Shown piece by piece: positions 24,819-37,375 of a DNA stretch of 64,000 bases. The notes beneath the pieces were generated by a model. The model ran no database searches. It was not told where the DNA came from and saw only the letters and a list, made by a program, of their open reading frames with translations. The position numbers and the translations under genes were made by a program. The stretch is from assembly GCA_003254905.1 (NCBI GenBank), contig QANU01097637.1, positions 124,001-188,000 of the forward strand. The letters run 5' to 3'. This DNA is from Nissolia schottii. Its lineage: Eukaryota > Streptophyta > Magnoliopsida > Fabales > Fabaceae. Each line of letters begins with the position of its first letter. Position 1 is the stretch's first letter.

Positions 24819-25240
24819 GACTCGTTCCAATTTAGGAGTTAGAGCACATCCTTAAGTCCATCGAACGTTTATAGAGATATTTATAAACCACTCTACTAAC
24901 AGAAAAACCTAAAAATCAAACTTAAGTTATGACGATGCATGAATAAAAGGTCAACCAAGTGAACCTACCCGGTTAGTCCCATCATCACAAAACAATTAAT
25001 CCCATTATGAATTTATAATCTTTCAGCAATACCAACTAAATTTGTGACTCGCTCTAGGTCAGAGCAAGTCTTTGAACCCATCAAATGCTTAAAAAAAAAC
25101 CTAAGAATTGAATCTAAGTCATGACAATGCATGTGCGAAAGGCAAACCAGATAAGTCAACCCAGCCGATTAGCCCCAACATCCCAAAATAAACAATCCCA
25201 TTATATATTTGCAACCTTTCAACCACACCAAACTATTCAC
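24819..25240. repeat. Tandem duplication (about 200-225 bp units) upstream of the ATL gene
   Basis: Copy 1 is about 24819-25042 and copy 2 about 25046-25240. Shared words in order are 'gactcg', 'agagca', 'aacctaa', 'aagt.atgac.atgcatg', 'caacc' and 'aatcccattat', then '.accaact'. The candidate TATA box of the ATL gene (25201-25208) lies in copy 2. Confidence 0.75.
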
Positions 25241-25256
25241 TTATGCTGCAGAATGC

Positions 25257-25301
<45 letters not shown>
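25201..25301 (+). promoter_or_regulatory. ATL gene TATA box and (GA)n leader
   Basis: TTATATATTT at 25201-25210 is a plausible TATA box about 105 bases before the ATG. An uninterrupted GA/AG repeat of about 40 bases (25260-25300) lies in the predicted 5' UTR, ending 9 bases before the ATG. GA repeats are known binding sites of plant BBR/BPC GAGA factors; whether they act here is inference. Confidence 0.55.
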
Positions 25302-25303
<2 letters not shown>

Positions 25304-25309
25304 AGAACC

Positions 25310-26599
25310 ATGAATCAACATTGTATTAGCCTCTTGGTTCTGCTCTATTTCCTACTATTCCCCCATGTTAGAGCACAAGGTGCACCACCTTCTTCAGGTG
25401 ATGCTGTCTCAAACTTCCAACCAAGCCTAGCTGTTGTCATAGGAATCCTTGGCATCATGTTCTTGCTAACCTTTTTCCTCCTCATGTATGCAAAGTTCTG
25501 CCAAAGGGGTGCCTCAGTTCCTCCAATTTGGGACCTAGAACTAAACCAACCAACACTTGGAAGATCAAGGTCTTCTAGATTCTCAGGAATCGACAAAACC
25601 GCCATAGAATCGCTACCCTTCTTCAGATTCTCCTCCCTCAAAGGATCAAAGGAAGGGCTTGAATGTTCTGTGTGCTTATCGAAGTTCGAAGATGTCGAAA
25701 TCCTAAGGCTTCTTCCAAAATGCAAGCATGCTTTCCACATTGATTGCATAGATCACTGGCTTGAGAAGCACTCAAGCTGTCCACTTTGCAGGCACAAGGT
25801 GAATCCAGAGGACCAAACAATCTTCACATATTCAAACAGTTTAAGGATGCTTGTAAGTGAAGAATCAAACATAGAACTCTTTGTCCAAAGAGAGGAGGAA
25901 GAACAACAACAACAACAACATCATCATCATGGCTCATCAAGGTTCTGTGTTGGAAGCAGCTTCAGGAAACTTTTTGTGAAGGGTGATGATGTTAAGGAAG
26001 AAGAATTGCCAATACAAAAAGAAGCAGAAAAACAAGATTTAGATAGCGATGATCATAAGGGATATCATAAGCACAAGCACAAGATTACTATCTCTGATGT
26101 TGTGTTCAAGCATAGGTGGAGCAGTGTGAGCTCTTCAGACCTCATGTTCTTGAACTCAGAGCTTCTCAATGATGCATCAAGCAACAGGTTCAACATCAAC
26201 AACAACTTGGACCCATCGAATTCCGAATCAATGCGAAATTCAAGAGTTTTGGACAATGAGGAAATTGTCATGAACATCAAGGAGGAGATGGAGAGGAAGA
26301 TTTCATTTGAGAGCAAGGTTGGTGCACTGAACAAGATTAATGATAGTTCTGTTTCAGATTCTGCAGCAACAACAAAGCAATTGAATCATGGTGAGAAGAG
26401 ATCAATGTCAGAAATCACAGCCTTAAAGAGGCACAAGGTGTTCAAGGATTCTAATTCTTTGGTTGAAAACAACAAGGAAGAAAGAATGAGGCAGCTTTGG
26501 TTTCCAATTGCAAGAAGAACAGTTCAATGGTTTGTGAATAGAGAAAGAAGGTCTCAGCAATTGTCACAGAATAAAGAAGAAGAGACATTAGATGTATAG
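25310..26599 (+). CDS. ATL-family RING-H2 E3 ubiquitin ligase, ATL42-like
   Basis: A single-exon gene of 429 aa, intronless like most ATL genes. Residues 1-22 form a signal-like hydrophobic start (MNQHCISLLVLLYFLLFPHV). A transmembrane helix spans about 39-61, and the ATL 'GLD-like' segment FSGIDKTAIESLPFF about 91-105. The RING-H2 domain has all eight zinc ligands: C119, C122, C138, H140, H143, C146, C157 and C160, with the conserved Pro before the last Cys and Trp150. The long C-terminal tail is Ser/Lys/Glu-rich and has a Glu-Gln-His low-complexity run near residues 195-207 made of CAA/CAT repeats. It is expected to bind an E2 and ubiquitinate targets at a membrane. Length and tail resemble ATL42 (At4g28890) and ATL12/13; substrates are unknown. 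The ATG lies directly behind a GA repeat. Confidence 0.9.
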   Translation: MNQHCISLLVLLYFLLFPHVRAQGAPPSSGDAVSNFQPSLAVVIGILGIMFLLTFFLLMYAKFCQRGASVPPIWDLELNQPTLGRSRSSRFSGIDKTAIESLPFFRFSSLKGSKEGLECSVCLSKFEDVEILRLLPKCKHAFHIDCIDHWLEKHSSCPLCRHKVNPEDQTIFTYSNSLRMLVSEESNIELFVQREEEEQQQQQHHHHGSSRFCVGSSFRKLFVKGDDVKEEELPIQKEAEKQDLDSDDHKGYHKHKHKITISDVVFKHRWSSVSSSDLMFLNSELLNDASSNRFNINNNLDPSNSESMRNSRVLDNEEIVMNIKEEMERKISFESKVGALNKINDSSVSDSAATTKQLNHGEKRSMSEITALKRHKVFKDSNSLVENNKEERMRQLWFPIARRTVQWFVNRERRSQQLSQNKEEETLDV

Positions 26600-29500
26600 T
26601 CCAAAATCATCGTTAGTTCATAACCTTGGTGAGGTTAGAGATCAATTCAACATCTTCTCGTAGAATCTTAGGTGGTTTTTCTGTTGGAAAAAGTATATAG
26701 TTAAAGCAAAATTAAGCAGGTACACCTTGATTTCTTGTTTTTTGTTTCAATACCAATTTTTTAATTCTTATGATTTGCATAATTACAAGTTTGTTAATCT
26801 TTCTATTAACAGAAAATGAATTAGGATTTGTTCTTTCTTTTTTTGTTTTTCATTTGATAATCAAGTTTGTGTTGATTTACAGTAATACAGCTTTATGTCG
26901 CCATGCTGAATAATATTGTGTGTGTGTGTATATATATATATTTGTGACAGCTATTTGATTTAAATGTAACAATCTTGATCATTTCCTATTGCCATAATTT
27001 TTTATATATATTGTCCATTCTCTTTTTTGCTTAGCATATAAAAAGTTGTACATTATTACAACTAAACTTAGGCAACAAGTAGCTGAATACCACCTTGGTT
27101 CCATAAATCAAGCATGTTCTTTTTTATTCCCTCCTCCTTATTAAGCAAGGGGAAAGCAGGACTAGAGTTTTAATTTCCATATACTAATTTTTTTGGTTGT
27201 TATCCATTCAAATCTTCTCATTATAATAGTGAAACATATTTATTGATGTGACAAAATCTGGTTAAATAACAGCATAAATTAGCACATACAAATTAAACTC
27301 CAATATAAAATGGATCAATCCCACAAGTTCAAGAAACATCGATGAAGAAACAAACCCAATCCTTTATTCGTCATGTTAATTACTACTTATCCTTGACTAA
27401 TCCTTCAGCTTTCTAATTCCTCCTTAGTCCTAAAGCCAAATGGCAAAATTGCCAATTCGATTCAAGTCAACCAATAGACAAATAGAATTGAGTCTATTGT
27501 TTATGTTATTAAGCAGTGTATTATCAAAACAATGTTATTAGGTAGTGAAACCTCATTAAATTTTGCAAACAAAGTGTCAGTTTCTTTTGTCTTAAGTAAT
27601 GTATTAATTCATTAATGGGACAAGAGGTGCAATACAATATCACTACGTCACATAGAGATAAGCCCTATCCCATTGTCTTAACGGCATAACGAAGGATTCC
27701 CACCTCCTCAGCTATTCATATCACCAGGTTTCACAAACTTAATTGTCAGCTTTGTCAATACTTTAATAAACTAGAATCATCTAGGTTCTAGTAAGACAGT
27801 AAGACATTAAGGTGCTTTATTTTTAGAGTTTTATTTATTTATTTATTTATTATTATTATTATTATTCAAGAAGAGGACTATCAGATCGTCATTATAGCTT
27901 AATTATTAATGTTAATTTATATCATCATTGTTAGTATTGCCAATGCTGTACATTAATTACATATTTTCGTCATGGGTAGGTTTTTCTTGTCTTTATCATA
28001 TTAAAATATTTTGGTTAGGAGAGTGGAGAAAGACAAATAAATATTGGACAAGATTAATACGGGGGATGAATACATGTGCCCAATTATAATATAAACAAAG
28101 TAATGACCTAATGATGTTAGTGATATTGATATCAGAGGTCACCTACTCTGGATTACCACTATAAGAATATTTAAACTATATTCACAATACTAAATAAATC
28201 TAAACGGCCCATTAGCCAAAACCCAGAGTTGGGCTATTACAACATGGAATCTGACCCATTAAGGACCCAAGGATTGCTAAACAAACTCAGGCGTGAGAAA
28301 GCATCATGAACACGTGACAATAATTAAGAAACGTTCCATAACGGTTAATTTGTAAATCATGTAATCTACTCAACGCCTAAAAATTCTTTTAGCTTGGACG
28401 TCAGAGTGCGTTTGCAAATTTGATTGTGTCTTCAACAACTGTTACTGGAGTCCAAACCCCACTGTTAAATAGACATCAAAATTCTATCACCCTATTAGGT
28501 ATTATTGTTCTAACCTATCTCTTTACAAACAAATCACGTTATATATGTATTTTCGGTATAAAAGAGATCTAATAATATAAAATTCTCATACAGATAATAC
28601 GTAACAATTAAACAAAGATAAAACTAGAAGTTGCTAGATTGTTCGTCCATTTTCATGGAAGGAAAAAATAGAAACAGTGGTATCAAACATTGCCTTTTTT
28701 TAATAGAAACAGTGAACAACAGAAAGGTTTGCAGCAAAATTCTAACGAGAATCCAGAATCCCAAATGCACGTGAGTTACATATGACAGAAAGATCTCAAG
28801 TTCTTTAAGTCACGTTCTCAAGTTAACTCATGAATTTAAGTCGTCGAATCCAACTATCTCACTTAAAAACTTTAATCTAAAAAAATTCAAATAAACTAGC
28901 ATATACTCAAATAAACTCAAGATAAATTAAAGACAAATCTGATTACCTTGGTTAATATAGCCCGTAATCATGTATATTTTAACTAGAGAAAGTTGATTTA
29001 GAAAACCCCTTTAATGTTAAACAAATGACTCAAATACACTATAGATTTGCGTAGCTCTATACCAGCTGCGCTAGCTAACAATTTTGCCGCATCATGTAAT
29101 TTAATAGTAGGCATATATCATTTAAGTGATAAGGATATGACCTTCGTAGGAGGGAACCAATTGGTTGCATTTAATTATGTAAAAAGAGATAAAGATACAA
29201 AAGTGTGAAGTGAGTCTTACCAATTTTATGAGGACTCTACTTATTTAAAACCTTGGTATCTTTATTTCCCTTTACATGACTAAATAAGAGCAATTTTGAT
29301 ATGAAATGATCCATTCCCATTCCTCCTAGAGCATTAAGTTGCGTATACGTACCTCTCGCCAACGCCATGTATAACCAGAGTAAAAGTACAGCCAAATTTG
29401 AGTAATACACGAGCAAAATATAATTAAGAACTTAACATATACGTGATTATGTGAATATGAACATTAATCCGTGAAATAAAATATCCATAAGTTGTCATAC

Positions 29501-29894
29501 AGAAAATTCTAAAACTGCCTGAATTTCAATTGGAAAATGATAAGAAACTCACTCATGTACAAATATATAATATTTACAGAGGAGAGGAATTCCCAAAAAA
29601 TTAAAATTAGGAAAGAAAAAAAGGAGAGAGGTGACAGACAATATAAGGAACATATTGAACCTACCCTACTCATTCAGCTACTTCAATAAACAAATATACC
29701 AGCATGGAAAACACCAAGAATATTTGGTTTTCCAATGCAACCATGCCACAAAAAGTGAACCATGGGGAATATATATTCTGGATCTATTTGCTCTCTGCAT
29801 TTTCTGGCTAATTGGCAATCTTGGATTGCAATTTGTCCAAAGAAGCAAAGGTGGGAGTATAGCCAATTGACAAAAGCTAATAATGCTCATTCTC
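26600..29894. other. Intergenic between convergent genes
   Basis: It contains the 3' UTRs of the ATL gene and of the PP2C-kinase gene (the right-most few hundred bases). Microsatellites are (GT)n(TA)n at about 26915-26942 and (TTTA)n(TTA)n at about 27830-27866. No additional gene or RNA is supported. Confidence 0.45.
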
Positions 29895-32800
29895 CTACCA
29901 GTCCTCAAGCCATTCAGGCACGTTAAGTTCTTCTACCTCCTGTAATGGGGAACCTAGAGAACCAGTGCAATCCTCAGAACGAACTTCCAAGTACTGTGTT
30001 ACACGCGAAATAATCTCCGGAGGAACAGGAAAAGTATGGCGCCTAATCCCTTCCCATTCAACACCATTAAACCATGGGTGACTCTTGACAGAATCAGGAC
30101 CTTGGCTACCAAGCCTAGTGTTTTCCTCCACATCAAGTAACTGAACCAATTTGTCATACAAAAAGAATAAGTATGCATAGATGTTCTCATGCATGCACCG
30201 GCACTACACACAGTAAGAGAAAGATAACCTTAGTTCTTGTAATACCTTAGAGATGAGATCAGCTGCTTCGGAGCTGAAACTCTGCGGAATAAGTAGCTTC
30301 CGTTTTGCAATTTTGGCCACTGTATCAAGTTCATTTTCTCTCCATGATCCAAATGGCATGTCGCCTTGTAACAGAAAATATATCAAAACTCCCAGCGCCC
30401 ACCTGTATACAAAAGTGTTATCAGGCCTAACAGCTATTCTAGGATTGCCACATATTGATTAAACAGCAGCCCAATGCATGAGGCTCCCAGCTAATGGATC
30501 TAGGGAGGCTAAATGTAATCAATTGCAACATATTGATTACAGCGTAAATATTTTTATTTGGCAAATGGAATACTGAGGAAATAAAGAAGTACACATCTAC
30601 CAGGAGGAATTGTGTGGTTTACTGAGAATCAATGGTTTCATACAAGTTTTATTTATACCAGTCAGCAGCGAAACTGTGGCCTTTTCCCAGCACAATCTCT
30701 GGAGCTAGCGAATCTGCCATTCCACAAATTGTGAATGTTCTCTCACCAGAAAGCTTCTTGCCAAATCTGAAGTCCACCAGCTGCATCCAGTAACACGTTT
30801 AGGAATCAAAACATTGTGCTAAACAAAATGAATAATTGTATATAATAGATATCCCTATTCCACGGGTATGTTTTGGGACAAAAATATCAGTCAATGGTAA
30901 CAGAAGTCAAATAGACATGAACACAAGAAAACATTAAAACAAGTTGCCAAACCTGTATCTGTCCTGTTTGGTCCAACATCAAAACATCAGGTGACACACC
31001 TCTGTAGAGAACACCATTCTGAAATTCAAATATGAAATGCATTAAGGAGGAATAGACAGAGAAACTTAGCCACAAGGCACAGAAGGCAAAAAAACAAGGC
31101 AAACGAATTATTTAGACATAAGACCTTGTGCAAGTCTTCTAAGGCGATGACAACAGAAGCAGCACAAAACTGTGCAGCTGATTCACCAAAAGGACTTGAA
31201 AGTATGGAAGACAAAGGGCAAGCAAGACGTGTATTTAGCAGTATACCAGCATATACACGGTCAGCAGAAGTGCATAAAACCTGTGGTATACAGGCTGAAG
31301 AACTCATACCCTTAATCAAATCTTTTTCTTTCAAGACTTGTGCTTCCTTTCCTAACCTTTTCACCTTTGGCTTAGAAAATCTCTTCAAAGTAAGCAAATT
31401 TTCTGCTCACAAAGTGTATTCAGTTAACAAATTGCATAAACCAAAAACAACTTCATCAAACACTTCTTTTTTGAATAAAACATCAAATCATTCCCCTAGA
31501 GTTTGCAACATCAATCAAATTTGTCTCCATAGTTTCAAATCGATCAAATTCGTCCCTATAGTTGGCAAATATCAATCAAATTAATCCCTGGAATAGACAT
31601 GCAAAGGGACTAATTTGATTGGCATTTGCCAACTATAGGGACAAATTTGATCGATTTAAACTATGGGAAAAAATTTGATTGATGCCGCAAACTACTTTAG
31701 GGACTGGTGGTTTATTCCTTTTTTTTTAATTTCTATTAGTTGATGAAGGAAAATCCAACCAAGCGATCAAAGGAGGGGGGAAAAAAAGAAGGCAGAAAAA
31801 TTGAGAATATTTTGATATTTTGAAAACTAAAAGATTAGGTTCACATAAACACTCATTCGGTCCTCTAAAGATTTTTTCATATCCATTGACTATATCATTT
31901 ATAAAGTTAACTCAATCAAGAAGGTAATTTAATCCTCAAAATATTAGGTTTACGTCAATTTACAAAAGGACTTGTTGAGTCAAACTTGGAGATTGATGGG
32001 ATCAGCTGATGTTTAAAAGTAAAAATTGAAGGAATACATTTATGTAAAGCCATTATTTCCAGTTTCAAACATCCATTACTCAAATTTTAAGAGAGAAGTT
32101 AGAGAAAGATTATAGCTACCTGAGTCTCCAAAATATGCCAGCCCAATCTCAGAGCACTCAGTGGAAAAGACTGTCTTTATCCACTCCTACCAGGAAAAAA
32201 AAAGAAGAAGGTTCATAAGGAAATTTGAGGATCTCAAGCCCAATGCATCAGAAGCAACAGAAGAATCTAACCAAATCTGAGAGCTGGACTTTAGCAAGGG
32301 ATGGAAAGTCAAAATTTCTAGTCAACTCTGTGGAATTATGCCTCGACCTACAGACAAGTTAATGGTGCCAATGATATGAAGCTTTGTTTTATAGTGCAGT
32401 ATATAAGCAAGTGAACAGAAACCAAAAAGCTGTTGTCTGATTCATGAATGCATATAAAGCATACTTGTTATCTTCCAGAGACAGCTTTTGGATGGAGCCA
32501 ATTACAGATTCAAATTTCTCCTTTGTTAGTAAAGAACAAACGACATCACCCACAGCAACAGCACTTAAGGAACCGACACATTCACCAAGAAGGGCCCATT
32601 CACCGAAATAGCTTCCCTCAGGCTTCTCTATTGACAGTTCTCTTCTGCTCTGTGTGTCATCATTCTCAATATGGATGTCAGCATTGAGGCTGCAAACAGT
32701 TGGACTAGTCAATAAACCGGCATCAAAAGTGAGCTTCACTTGTCCCTTCTGGATAATGTATAATGCATGGACTTCATTCTGCAAAGACGTACTAAAACTC

Positions 32801-35800
32801 TTCAGAAAAAGACCAGAGAATAATTGGACAAAAATAGTCAAGCAAATGCTTACGTGATCAATTATTGTCTGCCCACTTGAGAAGGAAACTTCAGAAAGGG
32901 AGTCAGAAATCTGACTCAGTTGCAAAATTGACAACCTTGAAAGGAGATCTACAGACCGAAGCAACTTCAAGGATGATAAGTTAGAGAATTCTGACATTAA
33001 AATCCCTCGAAAATCTTCTCGCTTCAAGGCCCAGAGAGTTCCTTTTGTGACAGCACGTACAGAAGCCTGGAGTGGTTTATTGTACCTGTAATGCCAAATT
33101 TCAGGAGAGGGGGTTACATATTTTCCAGGGGAAAAAAAATAGTGTCATTGCAGATACATATTATAAAAAGTAAGACACGGAAATGACTTTCAAAGATTTC
33201 CAATGAATAAGAAAAAGAAAAAGAAAAATGCAAATGCATTATAGCGTACGCCTAAAAATGTGAAGGAAAAATCATATAAAATAGCACATGTACTAGAATA
33301 TTGCAATTATTGTTGAACTGCATGAGCCAGTCTGGATCACAGTCCCCAACAAAATTAACACCTCTGACTCAAGGAAACTTCATTGACCTAATATCCAGAT
33401 ATTTTTCATGTCAAAAACAACTACTACAATTTAGTAGGACCACAAGAAGGGGCAAAGTGGTTAGCTACTCACATTAGAGCAAGTTCTCCGAAACATGATA
33501 GTTTTTCAGCAGTGTAGCGCTGTAAAACCCTAGGTACCTCCCCATCTTTTTCTTCCTGCCATTGTGATAAATGTTGAACAGGAATTTTAACACAGCTCAT
33601 TGACAACACAGAAACTAACACAATTTTAGAAATGATTAACTAGAAGCAACAGTCATGATGGTCCTAGACCTTGAAAACACAATTTCATCTGGAATATACC
33701 AGGGGGAAAGCAAATTAAAAGTACTGGAATGCCGGACTAGATTTTAGAAATAACACAAAGGTGGCTTTCAAAAGAGTTTATATCTTGGGGGGTCATCTTT
33801 ATCAGAAATGAAAAATCGCTTGCTAGGAAAGCTAAGAAATATTTAGAAGTTTTCAAAGCCTGCAGGTGCCATGGCCCATGCCCTAGCCTCTGGCCAGGAT
33901 AAATTCCAATATTTTCCTAAAAGAACAGTCGTGGAGCCAACAAAGAGATCAATAAGATCCATACTGCAGTGAAATGAAAAGTGTTATAAACCTGAGTTGC
34001 CAAGACCTCAAATTCTCCACTACCAACAACATAAAAGCAGTCACCTTCACCGCCCTGCAAAGTACAACTTTTTGTCACAATTTTGTCATTACAAAATACA
34101 AACCAAGCCAAAATAGAGAATGTTAATATGATCCAATGCAAGTTCCATTCAAGAATGGTATGCTCCATTTTCAGCCAGAGAAATCAATAAAAGCTGAACA
34201 ATGGTACCCTATAACTTTCAAATTTCAACTAGAAAGCTGACCTGTTTGACTATAATATCCCCAGGTTGGACCTCAACTCTTTGCATGCAATCCAATAAGA
34301 CATGACACTGAGAATCAGTGAGTTTTCGGAAGAGAAAATGATCATGCAACGCCTGTTCTATCTGTGCCTGTGGCATTTGAAGATGAAGCACCATCAAAGT
34401 TTTGCATTTTTGAACAAGCTAAATGGGAGAATACAAAACAATGAATTTGTACAAGCATGGAAATGTTATCAATGCAAATACAAAAAGGAGAAAAAGAGGA
34501 GTTAACTCAATCGCAAAACAGCAAAAGCAATAAAATAATAGGGGCTTACTTCTTCCTCCCATGTCTTTCTGTGGGCTGAAGATGGAGGAACCCAAGATTG
34601 TCCATTCTCTAAGGAATTTTCAAGTGCCCGGATGCGTGCCCTTGACAAGTCATGCCTTACACGTTGGTTCCTAGAGTTCCAGCCAAAACCAAAGGTGGAG
34701 GGAGATTCTGAACCGGTCACCTCTACAACTTGAGGTGCTTGAGTTCGTAAAACATCACCATAAGTTGCTGACTGACCAACAGCAGGCTGCTTAGAAATAC
34801 AAGATCAGTTAATAACTACAAACAAGGGGAAAAGAATCCATGGAGATATTTAGAAAATAATATACATGAAGGAGAAAGAAAAAAAAGAAAGAAAAAACAC
34901 CATACTTCAGTTAGCCCATTTATATGCACAATGATGATTGTGATATCATCTGTACGAGTTTCATACTGTAGCCAAAGTCGATAAGATTCAGCCACTATTG
35001 CAGCACAAGCATCACGAGGATCTTTGAATTTTGCAACCTGGAAGCATGATGGCAAATTAAGAGAAAACATTTTACTTAAATCGGAAGATAAACCAAATCT
35101 AGGTTAAAAGTGCTATAAATTTACAGAATTTAGTTCTACATTCATGCTTTAATTTGGACTATGGAAAGATAAGTTGTAAGGTCACTGATGCCTTCATCTG
35201 AGTCTGTACATAAGCAATTTCCCACCAAGTTTCACTCAACAACTACATGACCTAGTACATTGTCAAAGCTGGACAGTGTGACAATCAACAAAGCACCTTG
35301 CCAGAAAAGGAAAATACAATTACACCAAAAAATCAATTTTTGGGGTTTCCCTTATTTATCCTGCATGAGTGGGAATGATTTACCAGATAAAATACCCCAC
35401 AAAAGCATTGAATTACCAAAAGCATCACGCAATTTAGTAATGTGGACCATAAGCCACAACTAGTTTGGTTGAAATATTAAAAGAAGATCAAATTCCATAA
35501 TTTTGAGACAGAAACCACTACAACTTCAAATGCTTATTGAGAGGATTGCATTTGCACCCTCCCAGATATCACCTCTCTCACTTAAAATCAATCTCACTCA
35601 CGAAATAGTAAGCTAGGGTATGTTTAGGATAGTGTGCTTGCAATTCTGCAAATTCCAATCCTGCTTGGAGACTGAGAAGCAGCTTCGTAATGAAATGACC
35701 TGATTGCCCTTTCCCATTTTGTAAAAAATGTATATACATACACAAAATTTCTATCATCCACTTTGGTAAATTAACACTAAAAAGCGATTATTTATTCCTA

Positions 35801-37320
35801 TCAAATACCCTGTCATAACCAGCTTGGCTTATAAAAGGTTTTAATAAGGTGCTTTTGGCACTGTGCTCTTTATGCTGGAGTGTGGGGTACCCGGGTGGAG
35901 CATATTTCAGAATTCTTTGCAGTCTATCTCTTCTCCACACCTTTAATGGGAAAATCATGTTTGCCATAGCTTGGTTGTGGGTTTACGCGCACAAATGAAT
36001 TCTCTCCCCACCCCCCTCAAAAAGTCACTTTCCGTGTTTGCTTCTCCTAATTGCAAGAGTGAATTCCTAATCCCCAAATACGAGAAACACGGTAGCTAAG
36101 ACCAATCATACCAGTTCGTGGCTGCAACTGAAACGCAATAATAACCTTGCCACCCAACTTGCTTTTCCCCCAAAAAAAGCAAATTTCAATGTCCCTCTAG
36201 CATCATAACAAAGTTGATCTAAAAGGAAAATAAAACTTAAATGCATTACAAAAAATAAAGTTTCTACCATATCGACCACTGTTTGGCTAGAGATGAACTC
36301 AAAGACTCCATCACTTGCAAGCACAAAGAAAGGGTGATCTTTGGTGAGCTCAAAGACGACAATCTCAGGGTTAGCAACAACTCCAATACTCTCAGCAATC
36401 GAATCTCCGATGCTCCTCGTGAAAGCAGTCCCAGGGTACATCCCGTTGGGGACCCACAACCTAGGCGGGTCCCCATCATCATCCCCTTCCTCATTCCCCC
36501 AGCACTGAACATCAGGGTTCTTCAAACCCTCAATCTGGTCCAAGGTCAAAACCCTAGCCCCACACATCTTCACCCTCTCGAGCTCGTCCGCCCTAAACGG
36601 CGTCTGATCCAGTGACAGATCAACCGCCACCAGGTCCTTCCCCCTCCTCTCCGCAATCACCGCCCTCGAGTCGCCGGAATTCGCCACCACGATCGTCCTC
36701 CCCCTCACCAGCACCGTGATCGCCGTCGTCCCGCTCATGCTGTCGTCCAAGACGTCCCCGTGCATCTGCGAATTCGTCGCCAGAAAAGCGCCGTGGCAAG
36801 CCTCGACGGCGTCGCTCGGGAACCTCGCGTTCCGGAGGAGATTCTCGCAGAGCTTCCGCTGTGCGAATTGGGAGCACTGCGCGCCGTACTCGCCGTGGCC
36901 GTCGAAGACGCCGAAGAAGTGGTCGTCGGGGCTCGTTCCGAACGGCGTGTGGATGCAGAAGCTGTCCTGGTTCGCCTTGTCGAGCGCGTCAGGGTAGTAA
37001 CCCCGCTGCGAGAGGAACGAGTAGCGAAGCTCGTAGTTGAACGAAGGCACCTTCACGATTCTAGAACCTTCCGGCGGAAGGAACTGCGACGAAACCCTTG
37101 CGAGCCTCCGTATTCCGGCCTCCGGGTCACGTGCCAGGCTCGGCTGGTTGAGCAGCTGGTCCCTGAACTCGCCGTCTTGGGCGGCGGAGGAGGAGTCCTC
37201 GGGGTCGGAGGAGGACGTGCCGCGCGGCGGCGGACGGGGTACCGGGTCGCCGTTGATGCTGGAGGCGGCGCCACCGGCGCAGGTGTCGCCGATGCAGACG
37301 CGGGAGTAGATGCAGCCCAT
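29895..37320 (-). CDS. PP2C phosphatase + two cNMP-binding domains + AGC-like kinase fusion (plant PKG-like)
   Basis: Fifteen exons in transcript order: 36268-37320, 34906-35037, 34550-34789, 34242-34367, 33992-34054, 33473-33555, 32854-33085, 32465-32778, 32272-32347, 32120-32186, 31125-31402, 30953-31018, 30659-30780, 30246-30402 and 29895-30140. They encode 1084 aa. The start MGCIYSRVC is a consensus N-myristoylation plus palmitoylation site. The PP2C domain (about 105-395) has [30 protein letters not shown] and ASDGVFEF. Two cyclic-nucleotide-binding domains follow (about 476-600, with [16 protein letters not shown]; about 605-745, with YIIQKG and YFGEWALLG), then a kinase-like domain (about 780-1045) with a C-terminal extension. 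This layout and length match At2g20050 and the rice cGMP-dependent kinase PKG, which is linked to gibberellin signalling. The catalytic loop is altered (Y893-R-G895, not RD), as is DFG (D913-F-R). Confidence 0.92.
31474..31716. mobile_element. Hairpin MITE (243 bp) in intron 10 of the PP2C-kinase gene
   Basis: Two arms of about 115 bases are near-perfect inverted repeats about a centre near 31595. Words such as 'tgatcgattt...actat' and 'ccctatagttggcaaat' on the left recur as reverse complements on the right. Ends read AATAAA...TTTATT. The target duplication cannot be fixed. It lies between exons 10 and 11 and is not in the spliced CDS. Confidence 0.85.
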
Positions 37321-37375
37321 TGTTGGGGAGGGGAATTGGGAGATGGAGAAGGCTGAGATGCCAGAAACGTTGGCA

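Noticed and set aside
36760..37356. A 198-codon ORF on the plus strand
   Set aside because: It is antisense to the GC-rich first exon of the PP2C-kinase gene; composition is Arg/Val/Glu-rich with no domain.
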